A stretch of 64,000 bases of DNA from Corallibacter vietnamensis (GCF_039537875.1 NZ_BAABBI010000002.1:248001-312000), one strand, 5' to 3'; positions 44,159 to 52,776 are shown, counted from the first letter of the stretch. Numbers and translations: made by a program. The notes: generated from the letters alone by a model not told the origin.

Positions 44159-44725
44159 TTAAATGCTTTCAGGTAATTCTATCTTAATCTTGTAGCCTTT
44201 TAAGTCTTCAATATAATTGTCAAGTGCAAAAGAATCACTACTAAACTCTTGTTGACGATGAATTTTAGTGTCTTTACGTTTTATGGCTTTTAAAAACCGT
44301 TTTACTTCGGTTTTATCGTTTAAAATTAAACCAGGAACTTCAACAGTCTTTCCATTATCATCTTTAGCAACCATGGTAAAGTAAGATGAATTACAATGTT
44401 TTACTGTTCCGGTTTGAATATTTTCAGATTCCACACGAATACCAACAACCATGGATGTGCGACCAACATAATTTACCGAGGCTTTCATGGTAACCAACTC
44501 ACCAATTTCAATAGGATTTAAAAAATCAACCGTATCAACCGATGCTGTTACACAATAAGTTTCAGAATGTTTTGATGCACAAGCAAAAGCAATTTGATCC
44601 ATTAAACTTAAAATATAACCACCATGAATTTTTCCACCAAAATTAGAATGCGAAGGTTGCATGAGTTGTGAGATAGAAACTCTAGAAGAATCAACGGGTT
44701 TGAAATTGTGTTTACTCATCGTCAT
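44159..44725 (-). CDS. Acyl-CoA thioesterase (hotdog fold)
   Basis: 188 residues; the ATG at 44725 or the one two codons later (44719) may be used. The hotdog domain (about 15-135) contains PSHSNFGGKIHGGYILSLMDQIAFACASKHSETYCVTASVDTVDF split by the central helix, with the HGGYILSLMD motif and downstream catalytic Asp typical of YciA/BACH-type acyl-CoA hydrolases, then VNYVGRTSMVVGIRVESE and SYFTMVAKD. It hydrolyses acyl-CoA, chain length unknown. The C-terminal 50 residues are charged and helical. The start overlaps the rmuC stop by 8-14 bp, so the pair is coupled; no terminator is visible between this gene and satD other than the weak AT-rich palindromes. Confidence 0.9.
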   Translation of the reverse strand: MTMSKHNFKPVDSSRVSISQLMQPSHSNFGGKIHGGYILSLMDQIAFACASKHSETYCVTASVDTVDFLNPIEIGELVTMKASVNYVGRTSMVVGIRVESENIQTGTVKHCNSSYFTMVAKDDNGKTVEVPGLILNDKTEVKRFLKAIKRKDTKIHRQQEFSSDSFALDNYIEDLKGYKIKIELPESI

Positions 44726-46103
44726 CGTTTATAGCGCGTTTTAAAATGGGTTCTGGTAGTGATTTTTTAGCTTTGGCACCCATTTTTTTAAGTTTTTCTA
44801 CACGACCAATAATGTTTCCTTTGCCTTCAACCAGTTTATTCATCGCTGCTGAATAGTCACTTTTGGCAGCATCTATTTTTTTGCCAACACCTGTTAAATC
44901 AGAAACTAAACCTTCAAATTTATCATAAAGTGCACCTGCTTGTTTTGCGATTTCCAAGGCATTACGCTGTTGCTTTTCGTTGCTCCACATTGTGTCAACA
45001 GTTCGCAATGTCGCTAAAAGGGTAGAAGGTGTAACGATTACAATATTCTTCTCAAAAGCTTTGTTATAAAGCGTATTGTCTTCGTTTATAGCAATGGCAA
45101 AAGCAGGTTCAATAGGAATAAACATCAATACAAAATCTGGAGATTCCATATCGTATAAATCCTCGTATTTCTTTTCTGAAAGCTGATTAACGTGTTTGTT
45201 TATAGAGTTAACGTGCGCTTTTAAATGCATTGCTTTTTCATCATCTTCAGCATTGGCAAAACGTTCGTAATCGGTAAGTGATACTTTACTATCTATAATC
45301 ATGCGCTTGCCATCTGGTAAATGTAACACCACATCAGGCATAACACGCGAACCATCTTCACGATTAAAGTTTTGTTGAACAAAATATTCGCGGTCTTTTT
45401 CTAGTCCAGATTTTTCTAAAACACGCTCTAAAACCAATTCGCCCCAATTACCTTGCATTTTGCTGTCGCCTTTTAAAGCTTTGGTTAGGTTATTGGCTTC
45501 TATGGTCATTTTTTGATTAAGATCTTTAAGACCTAAAAGTTGCTCTTTTAAAGCCGAATGCATGCTGATGCTTTCCTTTTGAGAATCTTCAACTTTCTTT
45601 TCAAACGTTTGGATTTTTTCTTGAAGCGGATTCAGAATTTGTTTAATGTTTTCTTTATTCTGAATGGTGAATTTTTCACTTTTTTCATCAAGAATTTTAC
45701 TCGCCATTAACTCAAAATCTTTACGCAGTTGTTCTTGTTGTTTAGCAAGCTCTTCGTCGCGTTTAAGATTTTGTTCTTGAAGGTTTTCAAGCTCTGTATT
45801 TCTTCTGGAAAGTTCGGTGTTTAAAAGGTCTTTTTCTTTTCTAATGGTTTCGCGTTCTGTTTCAATTTTAGAAATAGTGTCTTTTAAATCTTGTAATTGC
45901 TGATTAAAAAGTGCGTTTTGTTTTTGGTTTTCAGATTCGGTATTTAATTTTAAATCTTCAAGTTGTTTGCTTAAGTTGGTATTGCGTTCTTCAAGCGTGC
46001 TCGTATTCCCTTTGCTTTTTAATTGAGCAAATTTTAAGCCCAAAAAAGCACCAATTCCAGCAGAAAAAATAATAGCGATAAATAAAATGAGTGTTTCAGT
46101 CAT
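44712..46103 (-). CDS. rmuC: DNA recombination protein RmuC
   Basis: 463 residues. An N-terminal membrane helix (LILFIAIIFSAGIGAFLGLKFA) is followed by a long coiled coil (about 35-190, rich in Glu/Lys/Gln/Leu heptads) and the RmuC nuclease-like domain (about 195-440): MQGNWGELVLERVLEKSGLEKDREYF, DGSRVMPDVVLHLPDGKRMIIDSKVSL and VIVTPSTLLATLRTVD. In E. coli RmuC limits inversions at short inverted repeats. The PDVVLHLPD...IIDSKVSL segment carries the PD-(D/E)xK-like acidic and Lys residues. A TATCTTTG -7 box lies 20 bp upstream of the ATG. It forms an operon with the thioesterase. Confidence 0.93.
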   Translation of the reverse strand: MTETLILFIAIIFSAGIGAFLGLKFAQLKSKGNTSTLEERNTNLSKQLEDLKLNTESENQKQNALFNQQLQDLKDTISKIETERETIRKEKDLLNTELSRRNTELENLQEQNLKRDEELAKQQEQLRKDFELMASKILDEKSEKFTIQNKENIKQILNPLQEKIQTFEKKVEDSQKESISMHSALKEQLLGLKDLNQKMTIEANNLTKALKGDSKMQGNWGELVLERVLEKSGLEKDREYFVQQNFNREDGSRVMPDVVLHLPDGKRMIIDSKVSLTDYERFANAEDDEKAMHLKAHVNSINKHVNQLSEKKYEDLYDMESPDFVLMFIPIEPAFAIAINEDNTLYNKAFEKNIVIVTPSTLLATLRTVDTMWSNEKQQRNALEIAKQAGALYDKFEGLVSDLTGVGKKIDAAKSDYSAAMNKLVEGKGNIIGRVEKLKKMGAKAKKSLPEPILKRAINDDDE

Positions 46104-46122
46104 ACAGTGAAAAGAATTTTAT

Positions 46123-46130
46123 CAAAGATA
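46123..46130 (-). promoter_or_regulatory. -7 box of the rmuC promoter
   Basis: TATCTTTG on the minus strand (TAnnTTTG), 19 bp before the rmuC ATG at 46103. Confidence 0.5.
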
Positions 46131-46210
46131 AATGATTTAGTCTGAAATTGAAATCGAATTTGAAACAGAAACCTAAATTACGGTTTTAAATTTGTTTCAT
46201 TTTCAAAGCA

Positions 46211-47005
46211 TTACTTTTTCACTCTAAAGCTTCCAGTTTTCTCATCAAAAGCGATCATGTCTTCAGGAAACAATTCATTAAAAACACCTTTTGAAATTAA
46301 GTTACAAGGCGTGTCTGAAATTACTTGTGAATGTGTCATTACAATCATTTTGTCACACAGTTGAATGGCTAAATCAATTTCGTGTGAAGAAAACAAAATG
46401 GTTTTGTTGGTGTCTTTTGCCAAGGTTTTTAAAAGCTTTAAAATGTAGGCTTTATGGTACATGTCTAGATGGGTTGTTGGTTCATCTAAAATAATTAAAT
46501 GTGTGTCTTGAGCTAATGCTCGTGCAATCATGACTTTTTGTAGTTGGCCATCACTTAACTCAAAGCACTTTTTGTCTTTTAATTGTTGAATATTGGTTTG
46601 TAATAACGCTTTTTCAATAATAGAGATATCGTTTTCTGAAAGATTACCAACCCAATTGGTGTAAGGTTGTCTGCCTAAAGCAACAAGTTCAAAAACGGTC
46701 AAATTTTTTGATGCAGGTTGTTCGGTAAGTACTACGCTCAAGCTCTTGGAAAGCTCTAAATGCGAGGAATTTTCAAGTAATTTATCGTTAATAAAAACAG
46801 AGCCATCAATTGGTGGTTGTACTTTAGTAAGTGTTCGTAGTAATGTAGATTTTCCAATACCATTAGCACCAACCAAACCAACCAATTCACCTTGTTGTAG
46901 CGCAATGTTTACATTATCTGCAACAATGGTTTGACGTTTTTTTTGTGTGTAACCTATGGTTAGACTTTCAGTTTTTAGAATAGTATGTGGTTGTGTTTTT
47001 GTCAC
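46211..47005 (-). CDS. btuD: Cobalamin ABC importer ATPase (BtuD-like)
   Basis: 264 residues from a GTG start; no ATG exists near the conserved N-terminus. It has Walker A GLVGANGIGKSTLLR, Q-loop VVLTEQPASKNLTVFELVALGRQPYTNW, signature LSDGQLQKVMIARALAQD (S rather than LSGGQ), Walker B LIILDEPTTHLD and switch His FSSHEIDLAI. The A-LGRxPYT-W pattern is typical of FecE/BtuD/HmuV-class importers for cobalamin, haem or siderophores. Vitamin B12 is favoured because the divergent genes follow a cobalamin riboswitch. It is separated from btuC by 112 bp containing a REPIN-like element. Confidence 0.85.
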   Translation of the reverse strand: MTKTQPHTILKTESLTIGYTQKKRQTIVADNVNIALQQGELVGLVGANGIGKSTLLRTLTKVQPPIDGSVFINDKLLENSSHLELSKSLSVVLTEQPASKNLTVFELVALGRQPYTNWVGNLSENDISIIEKALLQTNIQQLKDKKCFELSDGQLQKVMIARALAQDTHLIILDEPTTHLDMYHKAYILKLLKTLAKDTNKTILFSSHEIDLAIQLCDKMIVMTHSQVISDTPCNLISKGVFNELFPEDMIAFDEKTGSFRVKK

Positions 47006-47018
47006 AAATATTTTGTTT

Positions 47019-47082
47019 TGTCATTCTGCGCTACGACGCAGAATCTATTTTTTTTGGATTCCGCATCAAGTGCGGAATGACA
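47019..47082. repeat. REPIN-like paired palindrome between btuC and btuD
   Basis: 64 bp bounded by TGTCATTC (47019-47026) and its inverse GAATGACA (47075-47082). Inside are two GC-richer hairpins, ATTCTGCG/CGCAGAAT with loop CTACGA (47023-47044) and ATTCCGCA/TGCGGAAT with loop TCAAG (47058-47078). Two REP-like hairpins in opposite orientation with a common GTCATTC boundary are the layout of REPINs, and GTCATTC...GGAATGACA elements are widespread dispersed repeats. No second copy was noticed in this window. It ends 14 bp before the btuD start, inside the presumed btuFCD message. Confidence 0.7.
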
Positions 47083-47117
47083 GTCTTGATTCTTTTATCT
47101 TTATTCTTATTTCTCAT

Positions 47118-48146
47118 TTAAAACAACATTTTACGTTTGCGAACCAATAACCAAATCACTACAGGCGCACCAATTAATGAAGTTATGGCATTAATAGGTA
47201 AAGTGTAATCGCTTGTAGGCAATTGCGCAATACTATCACAAATAAGCATGACTATGGCACCAAACAAAAACACAGCAGGTAATAACACTTTGTGGTTGGC
47301 TGTTGTAAAAACTTGACGAACCATATGCGGAATTGCTAATCCTATGAAAGCAATTGGTCCAGCAAAAGCTGTAATAGTTCCTGCTAATAAACTTGTTGCA
47401 ATTATAATGATAAACCGACTTTGATTAATGTTCAACCCAAGACTTTTAGCGTAATTTTCGCCCAATAAAAGTGTATTTAAGGCTTTGATTGAAATGATAC
47501 TCATAAATAATCCTAGGAGATAAATGCAGAAGAAAATAAACAACTCGTTCCAAGATAGGTTTCCTAAACTACCAAATCCCCAAAAAATGTATTGCTGTAG
47601 TTGTTCGGCAGAACTAAAGTAGGAGAGTACACTGACAACCGCAGAAGTAATGCTACCAAACATTAACCCAATGATTAAAATAGCCATGGTATCTCTTACT
47701 TTTAAAGACACAGCTAAAACAGAGAGTAACACTAAAAAACTACCTAAACTAGCCGCAATAACCACACTCCATTTTGAAAGTAAAAGTGTAGCAAGACTGC
47801 CACCAAAAATTCCTGCACCAAGGATCACAATCGCGACTCCTAAACTAGCTCCAGAACTAATACCAAGCACAAACGGACCAGCCAATGGGTTTCTAAACAA
47901 AGTTTGCATTAACAATCCGGAAATGCCCAATCCAGAACCTACTAAAACCGCTGTAAATGCTTTTGGTAATCTGTAGTTGTGAATAATGTAATGCCAAGAA
48001 TCGTTGTCAATGGTTGTAAATAAACTTTTAAATACAGATGTTATAGGAATAGATACCGAACCTAGGCTGATATTACCTAAGAAGCATACCAGTAACGTTA
48101 CAATTAAGATTGTAAATGGTACTTTGTATGTAGGTTGATTAGTCAA
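47118..48146 (-). CDS. btuC: Cobalamin ABC importer permease (BtuC/FecCD family)
   Basis: 342 residues and about nine to ten membrane spans, the size of BtuC/FhuB-type permeases. Conserved FecCD segments are YRLPKAFTAVLVGSGLGISGLLMQTLFRNPLAGPFVLGISSGASLG (RLPR...GxxLxxxGxxxQ..xNPLA.P..LGxSxGA), GFGSLGNLSWNEL and AFAGPIAFIGLAIPHMVR, the last forming the ATPase coupling region. The start is TTG, directly after the btuF stop (TAG-TTG), with no ATG before the first transmembrane helix, so translation is probably coupled. It should form the pore for cobalamin with BtuD and BtuF. Confidence 0.88.
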   Translation of the reverse strand: MTNQPTYKVPFTILIVTLLVCFLGNISLGSVSIPITSVFKSLFTTIDNDSWHYIIHNYRLPKAFTAVLVGSGLGISGLLMQTLFRNPLAGPFVLGISSGASLGVAIVILGAGIFGGSLATLLLSKWSVVIAASLGSFLVLLSVLAVSLKVRDTMAILIIGLMFGSITSAVVSVLSYFSSAEQLQQYIFWGFGSLGNLSWNELFIFFCIYLLGLFMSIISIKALNTLLLGENYAKSLGLNINQSRFIIIIATSLLAGTITAFAGPIAFIGLAIPHMVRQVFTTANHKVLLPAVFLFGAIVMLICDSIAQLPTSDYTLPINAITSLIGAPVVIWLLVRKRKMLF

Positions 48147-49289
48147 CTATTCTAACGGTTTAAAAAAATGAGTTTCGTATTCTGGTAATAATTCTGGGTG
48201 ACACACTTTTATAATGTCTTTTAAAACCAAGTCAGGTCTTGCAGTACCTTCTTCATAGTAGGTAACACCACCAGTTGCTCCTGTAACATTTACAAACGAG
48301 TATACTGTTTTGTTTTTAAAAGCATCAAATTCGGTGTAGTGTTCGTTAGCGTTTTTTAAAGTTTCTAATGAATTATAATATGACGGACTTAACCAAATAT
48401 CAGCCGATTTTCCTTTTGTAAAAACAGCTTCAAAACTTAATGCTAAACTGCCTTCACCAGCAACATCTTGCCAAAGGTAATTGACGTTAGCATCTTTTAA
48501 AAGTTGTGCTTCAGGGCTTGTGCCACTTGGTAAATACCAAACATCTTTATGAAGCGCACCACTTAAAACAGTTGGTGAGTTTTTAACCTTTGAAGCCAAT
48601 ATTTTTGCATCGTTATACGCTTTTTCAATACTGTTGAAAATAGAATCAGCTTCAGCAGTTTTGTTGTAAAGAGCTCCAAAAAATTTAATCCATTCGGCTT
48701 TTGCAAGTGGTGATTTTTCAACCCAATCGCCATTGTACATGACTGGAATACCAGATTTTTTAATGGTTTCAAAAGTTTTATTATTACCATCAATACCAAA
48801 ACCTACAACAACTTCAGGTTGTAGCTCTAGCAAAACTTCGGTGTTGATACCTTCATTCTTTCCTAATTCTCTAATGCTTTCAGCGTTTATCAAAGCTCTG
48901 GTTTTTTCAGATGAAATATAATCGGTTCCAGGAAAACCAACCAAGGTTTCTTCAATACCCAACAACTCCAATGCAGGAATATGTGTTGTAGATGTCACGA
49001 CTATTTTTTCAATAGGTGTTGCAATAATGCCATCGTATTCATCGCTATTTAAAGTAATTGTTGCAAGATTTTCTCTTGGGATTAAAGCATATTTAAACGA
49101 TTTTTCAGCTTTGGGCCAAGGATTGTTTATGGTTAAAATTTTAAAATTTTCGTTATGTGTTATAGAAAAACCATTGGCATAACTAAATTCTGATTTTACA
49201 ATGTCTTGTTTAACTTCAGTAGGTAGTTTTTTTTCTTTTTTACAAGCTATAAAACTTATAAGTAAAGCAAGTGTAAGTAGTTTTCTCAC
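48147..49289 (-). CDS. btuF: Cobalamin-binding lipoprotein (BtuF-like)
   Basis: 380 residues from the GTG at 49287-49289, giving MRKLLTLALLISFIACKKEKK, a lipoprotein signal with Cys16. A TTG seven codons earlier also opens the frame but overlaps the -7 box at 49308-49315. The mature part is a periplasmic-binding family 2 protein: IEKIVVTSTTHIPALELLGIEETLVGFPGTDYISSEK, VLLELQPEVVVGFG and KNSPTVLSGALHKDVWYLPSGTSPEAQLLKDANVNYLW. Unlike E. coli BtuF it is a lipoprotein, as is usual in Bacteroidetes. It leads the btuFCD operon on the minus strand, opposite the riboswitch-controlled btuB. Confidence 0.87.
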   Translation of the reverse strand: MRKLLTLALLISFIACKKEKKLPTEVKQDIVKSEFSYANGFSITHNENFKILTINNPWPKAEKSFKYALIPRENLATITLNSDEYDGIIATPIEKIVVTSTTHIPALELLGIEETLVGFPGTDYISSEKTRALINAESIRELGKNEGINTEVLLELQPEVVVGFGIDGNNKTFETIKKSGIPVMYNGDWVEKSPLAKAEWIKFFGALYNKTAEADSIFNSIEKAYNDAKILASKVKNSPTVLSGALHKDVWYLPSGTSPEAQLLKDANVNYLWQDVAGEGSLALSFEAVFTKGKSADIWLSPSYYNSLETLKNANEHYTEFDAFKNKTVYSFVNVTGATGGVTYYEEGTARPDLVLKDIIKVCHPELLPEYETHFFKPLE

Positions 49290-49307
49290 GGTGGTTAAAT
49301 TTTCATT

Positions 49308-49315
49308 CAAAAGTA
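49308..49315 (-). promoter_or_regulatory. -7 box of the btuF promoter
   Basis: TACTTTTG on the minus strand (TAnnTTTG), 18 bp before the GTG start of btuF. The leader would be only about ten bases, so no riboswitch can precede btuF. The -33 region shares the 40-bp gap with the btuB promoter. Confidence 0.55.
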
Positions 49316-49331
49316 ATATTATTTAATCTTA

Positions 49332-49364
49332 TTGATAAAACATTAAACAAAATGTTTAGTTTTG
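49332..49364 (+). promoter_or_regulatory. Promoter of the B12-regulated btuB operon
   Basis: TTG (49332-49334), 22-bp spacer, TAGTTTTG (49357-49364). The transcript would begin just before the cobalamin riboswitch. Confidence 0.6.
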
Positions 49365-49375
49365 CATCGAATTTT

Positions 49376-49582
49376 GGTTCGAGATTGTTTTTCGATTTCG
49401 ATTAAAAGGGAATCTGGTGCGAGTCTTATTTTTCAAGTCCAGAACTGTTCCCGCAACTGTAAGCATATTGCCCAACTTAATTGGGCATCTCTTTAACGAA
49501 GAGTTGTTGTGCACTTCAATAAACCACTGGTGTAAACTGGGAAGGTAACACAGCAAAATGTAAGTCAGGAGACCTGCCAATT
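49376..49582 (+). ncRNA. Cobalamin (vitamin B12) riboswitch
   Basis: The B12 box GTAAGTCAGGAGACCTGCC (49560-49578) is canonical. Upstream are the other conserved parts in order: AAAAGGGAATCTGGTGCGAGTC (split here as AAAAGGGAA and GGTG, 49415-49435), AAGTCC and GAACTGTTCCCGCAACTGTAA segments (49435-49462), the hairpin GCCCAACTTAATTGGGC (49470-49486) and ACTGGGAAGG (49537-49546). A hairpin with stem TAAAGC...GCTTTTA (49598-49623) just ahead of the btuB ATG is a candidate expression platform acting on translation, since no T-run follows. When cobalamin binds, btuB and the BtuG-like gene should be switched off. Confidence 0.95.
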
Positions 49583-49627
49583 TTCTTAATTAAACAGTAA
49601 AGCTTTCGGGAAAAAGGCTTTTAGGTT

Positions 49628-51460
49628 ATGAGGCAATTTGCATTTTATACTTTAGTTTTTATCAGTAGCTCAATTTGGTCACAAACAAAGCTAGATTCTT
49701 TGCAGCAGCTTGAAGAAGTTGTGGTAAAAGCAGATGTGTATTTAAAAACATTTTCTAATACACAAACGGTTAGTGTATTTAGAGATAGTGTTATATCAAG
49801 AAGTACATCATCTTTAACTAATTTGCTCAACTACAATTCAGGTGTTTATTTTAAAGAAAATGGTTTAGGAATGGTGTCTTCGCCGTCGTTTCGAGGTACA
49901 ACAGCACAACAAACGGCAGTAACTTGGAATGGTATTAATATCAATTCACAGTTTAACGGACAAACAGATTTTAACACGATTAATATTAGAAATTTTGATG
50001 ATGTAACTGTACGTAGTGGTGGCGGTAGTGCACTTTATGGAAGTGGCGCTATAGGAGGTTCAATACATCTTAATAATCAGCTTAAATTTAATACAGGCTT
50101 TAAAAATACAATCTACTCAAATTATGGTAGTTTTAATTCTTGGGATGTAGGATATAAGTCTCGTTTTTCAACAAATAAGTTTAGTGTAGACATTGCATTA
50201 AGTAGAGCACAATCTGATAACGATTATGAGTATGTAGATAGTGAAAAAGAAAACCTAAATGGCGCGTTTTATAACCAAAGTTTATCTGCCAATTTTGCTT
50301 ATAAATTGAATTCAAAAAACATATTGAAACTATATAGTTACTTATATGATGGCGAACGTCATTTTTCACTAATATTTTCAACAGAAACACCAACCAAATA
50401 TCAAGATGTAAACTCAAGAACTATGTTGGAGTGGTTAGGAAACTACGGTAGATTTACATCAATTTTAAAAGTAGCTTACTTAACAGAAACATATAAGTAC
50501 TTTCCTAACATAAAAAAAGACTTACATACGTTTGGAGAAGCCAAAACTTTATTAGGTAAGTATAATTTAGATTATAAATTATTCAACAATGCTTCTCTAC
50601 AAAGTGTTATTGATGTGACTCACACAACAGGAGAAGGTTCAAGTATAGGAAAAACAAATAGAACCATATCAGGGTTTAGTTTGCTATTTAAGCAACAATT
50701 AAAAAATTTCCTATATGAAGCTACGTTAAGACAAGAGGTTACAAATAATTACGAAAGCCCGTTGTTGTATAGTTTAGGACTTAAATACAACCTAGGTAAA
50801 CATTATTCAATATCAGTAAATGGTTCTAAAAACTTCAGAATACCTACGTATAATGATCTGTATTGGGAAGGCAGCGGAAACACTGATTTAAAACCAGAAA
50901 CGTCTTATCAAGTAGAATTAGGTCAAGAGCTGTCGTTTAAAAACATCCGTTTAAGTGCAACAGGTTTTTACAACGATATTACAGATATGATTCGCTGGTT
51001 ACCATCTGGAAATTTATGGCAACCTATAAATACAGACCATGTAGTAACATACGGGTTGGAATCACAGCTTGATATTAATGTTAGGTTTCAGTCTCATAAA
51101 CTATCATTAGGAGGTAATTATACCTATACAATATCTGAAAACCAAGAAACCGATAAACAACTTATTTATGTTCCCGAACATAAGGGTTCTACGATGTTTA
51201 ATTATCAATATAAACGTGTTTCACTTTATTATCAAGTGTTATTTGTTGGTGACGTTTTTACATTGTCAGATAATAATCCTAAATATACCATTGACGCATA
51301 CACGGTTTCTAATGTGGGATTTGAGTATGCTTTTGGAAAAGAACAGCAGTATGTTTTAGGAGCCCAAGCCAAAAATATTTTTAACGAAGACTACCAAAGC
51401 GTAGCCAATAGGTTTATGCCAGGTATTCATTATAATTTTTATTTAAACTTTAATTTTTAG
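49628..51460 (+). CDS. btuB: TonB-dependent outer membrane cobalamin receptor (BtuB-like)
   Basis: 610 residues. Signal peptide MRQFAFYTLVFISSSIWSQ; a short TonB-box-like stretch (LQQLEEVVVKAD); plug domain (about 25-145) with SSLTNLLNYNSGVYFKENG, SFRGTTAQQTAVTWNGININS and VTVRSGGGSALYGSGAIGGSI; then a 22-stranded barrel ending LNFNF with the usual terminal Phe. Length is close to E. coli BtuB (614). No carboxypeptidase-like N-terminal domain of the SusC kind is present. Control by the riboswitch directly upstream is the main reason to call cobalamin as substrate. It is followed after 3 bp by the BtuG-like lipoprotein gene. Confidence 0.92.
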   Translation: MRQFAFYTLVFISSSIWSQTKLDSLQQLEEVVVKADVYLKTFSNTQTVSVFRDSVISRSTSSLTNLLNYNSGVYFKENGLGMVSSPSFRGTTAQQTAVTWNGININSQFNGQTDFNTINIRNFDDVTVRSGGGSALYGSGAIGGSIHLNNQLKFNTGFKNTIYSNYGSFNSWDVGYKSRFSTNKFSVDIALSRAQSDNDYEYVDSEKENLNGAFYNQSLSANFAYKLNSKNILKLYSYLYDGERHFSLIFSTETPTKYQDVNSRTMLEWLGNYGRFTSILKVAYLTETYKYFPNIKKDLHTFGEAKTLLGKYNLDYKLFNNASLQSVIDVTHTTGEGSSIGKTNRTISGFSLLFKQQLKNFLYEATLRQEVTNNYESPLLYSLGLKYNLGKHYSISVNGSKNFRIPTYNDLYWEGSGNTDLKPETSYQVELGQELSFKNIRLSATGFYNDITDMIRWLPSGNLWQPINTDHVVTYGLESQLDINVRFQSHKLSLGGNYTYTISENQETDKQLIYVPEHKGSTMFNYQYKRVSLYYQVLFVGDVFTLSDNNPKYTIDAYTVSNVGFEYAFGKEQQYVLGAQAKNIFNEDYQSVANRFMPGIHYNFYLNFNF

Positions 51461-51463
51461 ACT

Positions 51464-52531
51464 ATGAAAAACCTATTGAAATTTTTAACTTTTAGCTTGT
51501 TACTAGCTTTAGTAACAACGTCTTGTAGCAGTGATGATGATTTAGTTATCCCACCTGTATCATTGGGCGATTATGCAAATGGAATAATTGTAAGTGCAGA
51601 AGGAGGACCAGCTTCAATATCATATATTTCTAATGATTTTTCTGTTATCGAAAACAATGTTTATGAAAATGTTAACGGTGAAGCGCCTGGAGTTTATTTA
51701 CAGTCTATTGGTTTTAACAATAATGAGGCATACATTGTTTCAGATAATGTTAATGTTATTAATGTTGTTAACCGTTACACATTTGAAAACGAAGGTGTTA
51801 TTGCAACGGGTTTACAAACTCCAAGATATATAGATTTTGTAAACGGTAAAGGCTATGTGAGTAATTGGGGAGATGGTAGTGATACTAGTGATGATTTTAT
51901 TGCCGTGATAGATTTAGCTACAAATACAGTTGAAACAACCATTCCAATAGGAGAAGGACCAGAGCGTGTTTTGGTACATAACGGAAATGTTTATGTGTCT
52001 CACAAAGGGGGTTGGAATGTGAACAATATTATTTCTGTAATAGATTTATCAGACAACTCTGTTTCAACAATAACAGTAAATGATACACCAGACGAAATGA
52101 TTATAAATAGCTCTAATGAATTAGTAGTTTTAAGTGAAGGAGCTAATTTGTATTGGCAAACACCACCTGTAGAGACTCAAGCATCAATAACTAAAATTGA
52201 TTTAGCAACAAATACAGTTTCAGAAACTTTAACGTTTGCTAACGGCGCACACCCAAGTCAAATGGCTTTTGATAATGGAACTATTTATTACGTATTAAAC
52301 AACGAAGTTTTTGCAATGTCTGAAACAGAAACTACGTTACCAACAGCATCAATAATAAATTTAGGAGCTATTACAACGTATGGTTTAGCTGTAAACGATG
52401 GTAATGTATATGTAACAGATGCCAAAGATTTTTCATCTGTAGGAGATTTATTGGTATATGATTTAGGGTCGACAGTTTTAATAAACACTTTTGAAGTAGG
52501 TGTTAATGCTTCAAAAATTTATTTTAACTAA
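51464..52531 (+). CDS. BtuG-like beta-propeller surface lipoprotein
   Basis: 355 residues. Lipoprotein signal MKNLLKFLTFSLLLALVTTSC followed by SSDDD, an acidic stretch like the surface-export signals of Bacteroidetes lipoproteins. The rest is a YncE-like propeller with recurring units such as FIAVIDLATNTVETTIPIGEGPERVLVHNGNVYV, SVIDLSDNSVSTITVNDTPDEMIIN and TKIDLATNTVSETLTFANGAHPSQMAFDNGTIYYV. In Bacteroides, BtuG is a seven-bladed propeller lipoprotein encoded beside BtuB that binds B12 very tightly and hands it to the receptor. Gene order and fold suggest the same job here; whether the binding residues are conserved was not tested. It ends at the terminator 52554-52588. Confidence 0.8.
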   Translation: MKNLLKFLTFSLLLALVTTSCSSDDDLVIPPVSLGDYANGIIVSAEGGPASISYISNDFSVIENNVYENVNGEAPGVYLQSIGFNNNEAYIVSDNVNVINVVNRYTFENEGVIATGLQTPRYIDFVNGKGYVSNWGDGSDTSDDFIAVIDLATNTVETTIPIGEGPERVLVHNGNVYVSHKGGWNVNNIISVIDLSDNSVSTITVNDTPDEMIINSSNELVVLSEGANLYWQTPPVETQASITKIDLATNTVSETLTFANGAHPSQMAFDNGTIYYVLNNEVFAMSETETTLPTASIINLGAITTYGLAVNDGNVYVTDAKDFSSVGDLLVYDLGSTVLINTFEVGVNASKIYFN

Positions 52532-52553
52532 TCATATTCTTATTGATATATAT

Positions 52554-52588
52554 TAAAAAAACCACTCTAAATCCAGAGTGGTTTTTTT
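52554..52588 (+). terminator. Terminator of the btuB operon
   Basis: Stem AAACCACTCT / AGAGTGGTTT with loop AAATCC and a T-run, 24 bp after the BtuG-like stop. Confidence 0.9.
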
Positions 52589-52776
52589 GTGCTATATTTT
52601 AAGTAAGTGTTAAAATTTAATAAATAATCAAAAGTGATTGTTATTTTTTAACGATGTTATTTGTTTTTCAACGATTATTGTGTTGGTTTTATAACAAAAA
52701 ATTAAGATTTATAATATATTGATGACTTCAATTAACTAATTGAAAAAATACTATTATCAATTTAAACTATTAATCA

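Noticed and set aside
49356..49580. 74-residue ORF on the minus strand upstream of btuB
   Set aside because: It lies wholly inside the cobalamin riboswitch on the opposite strand and has no recognisable protein features.
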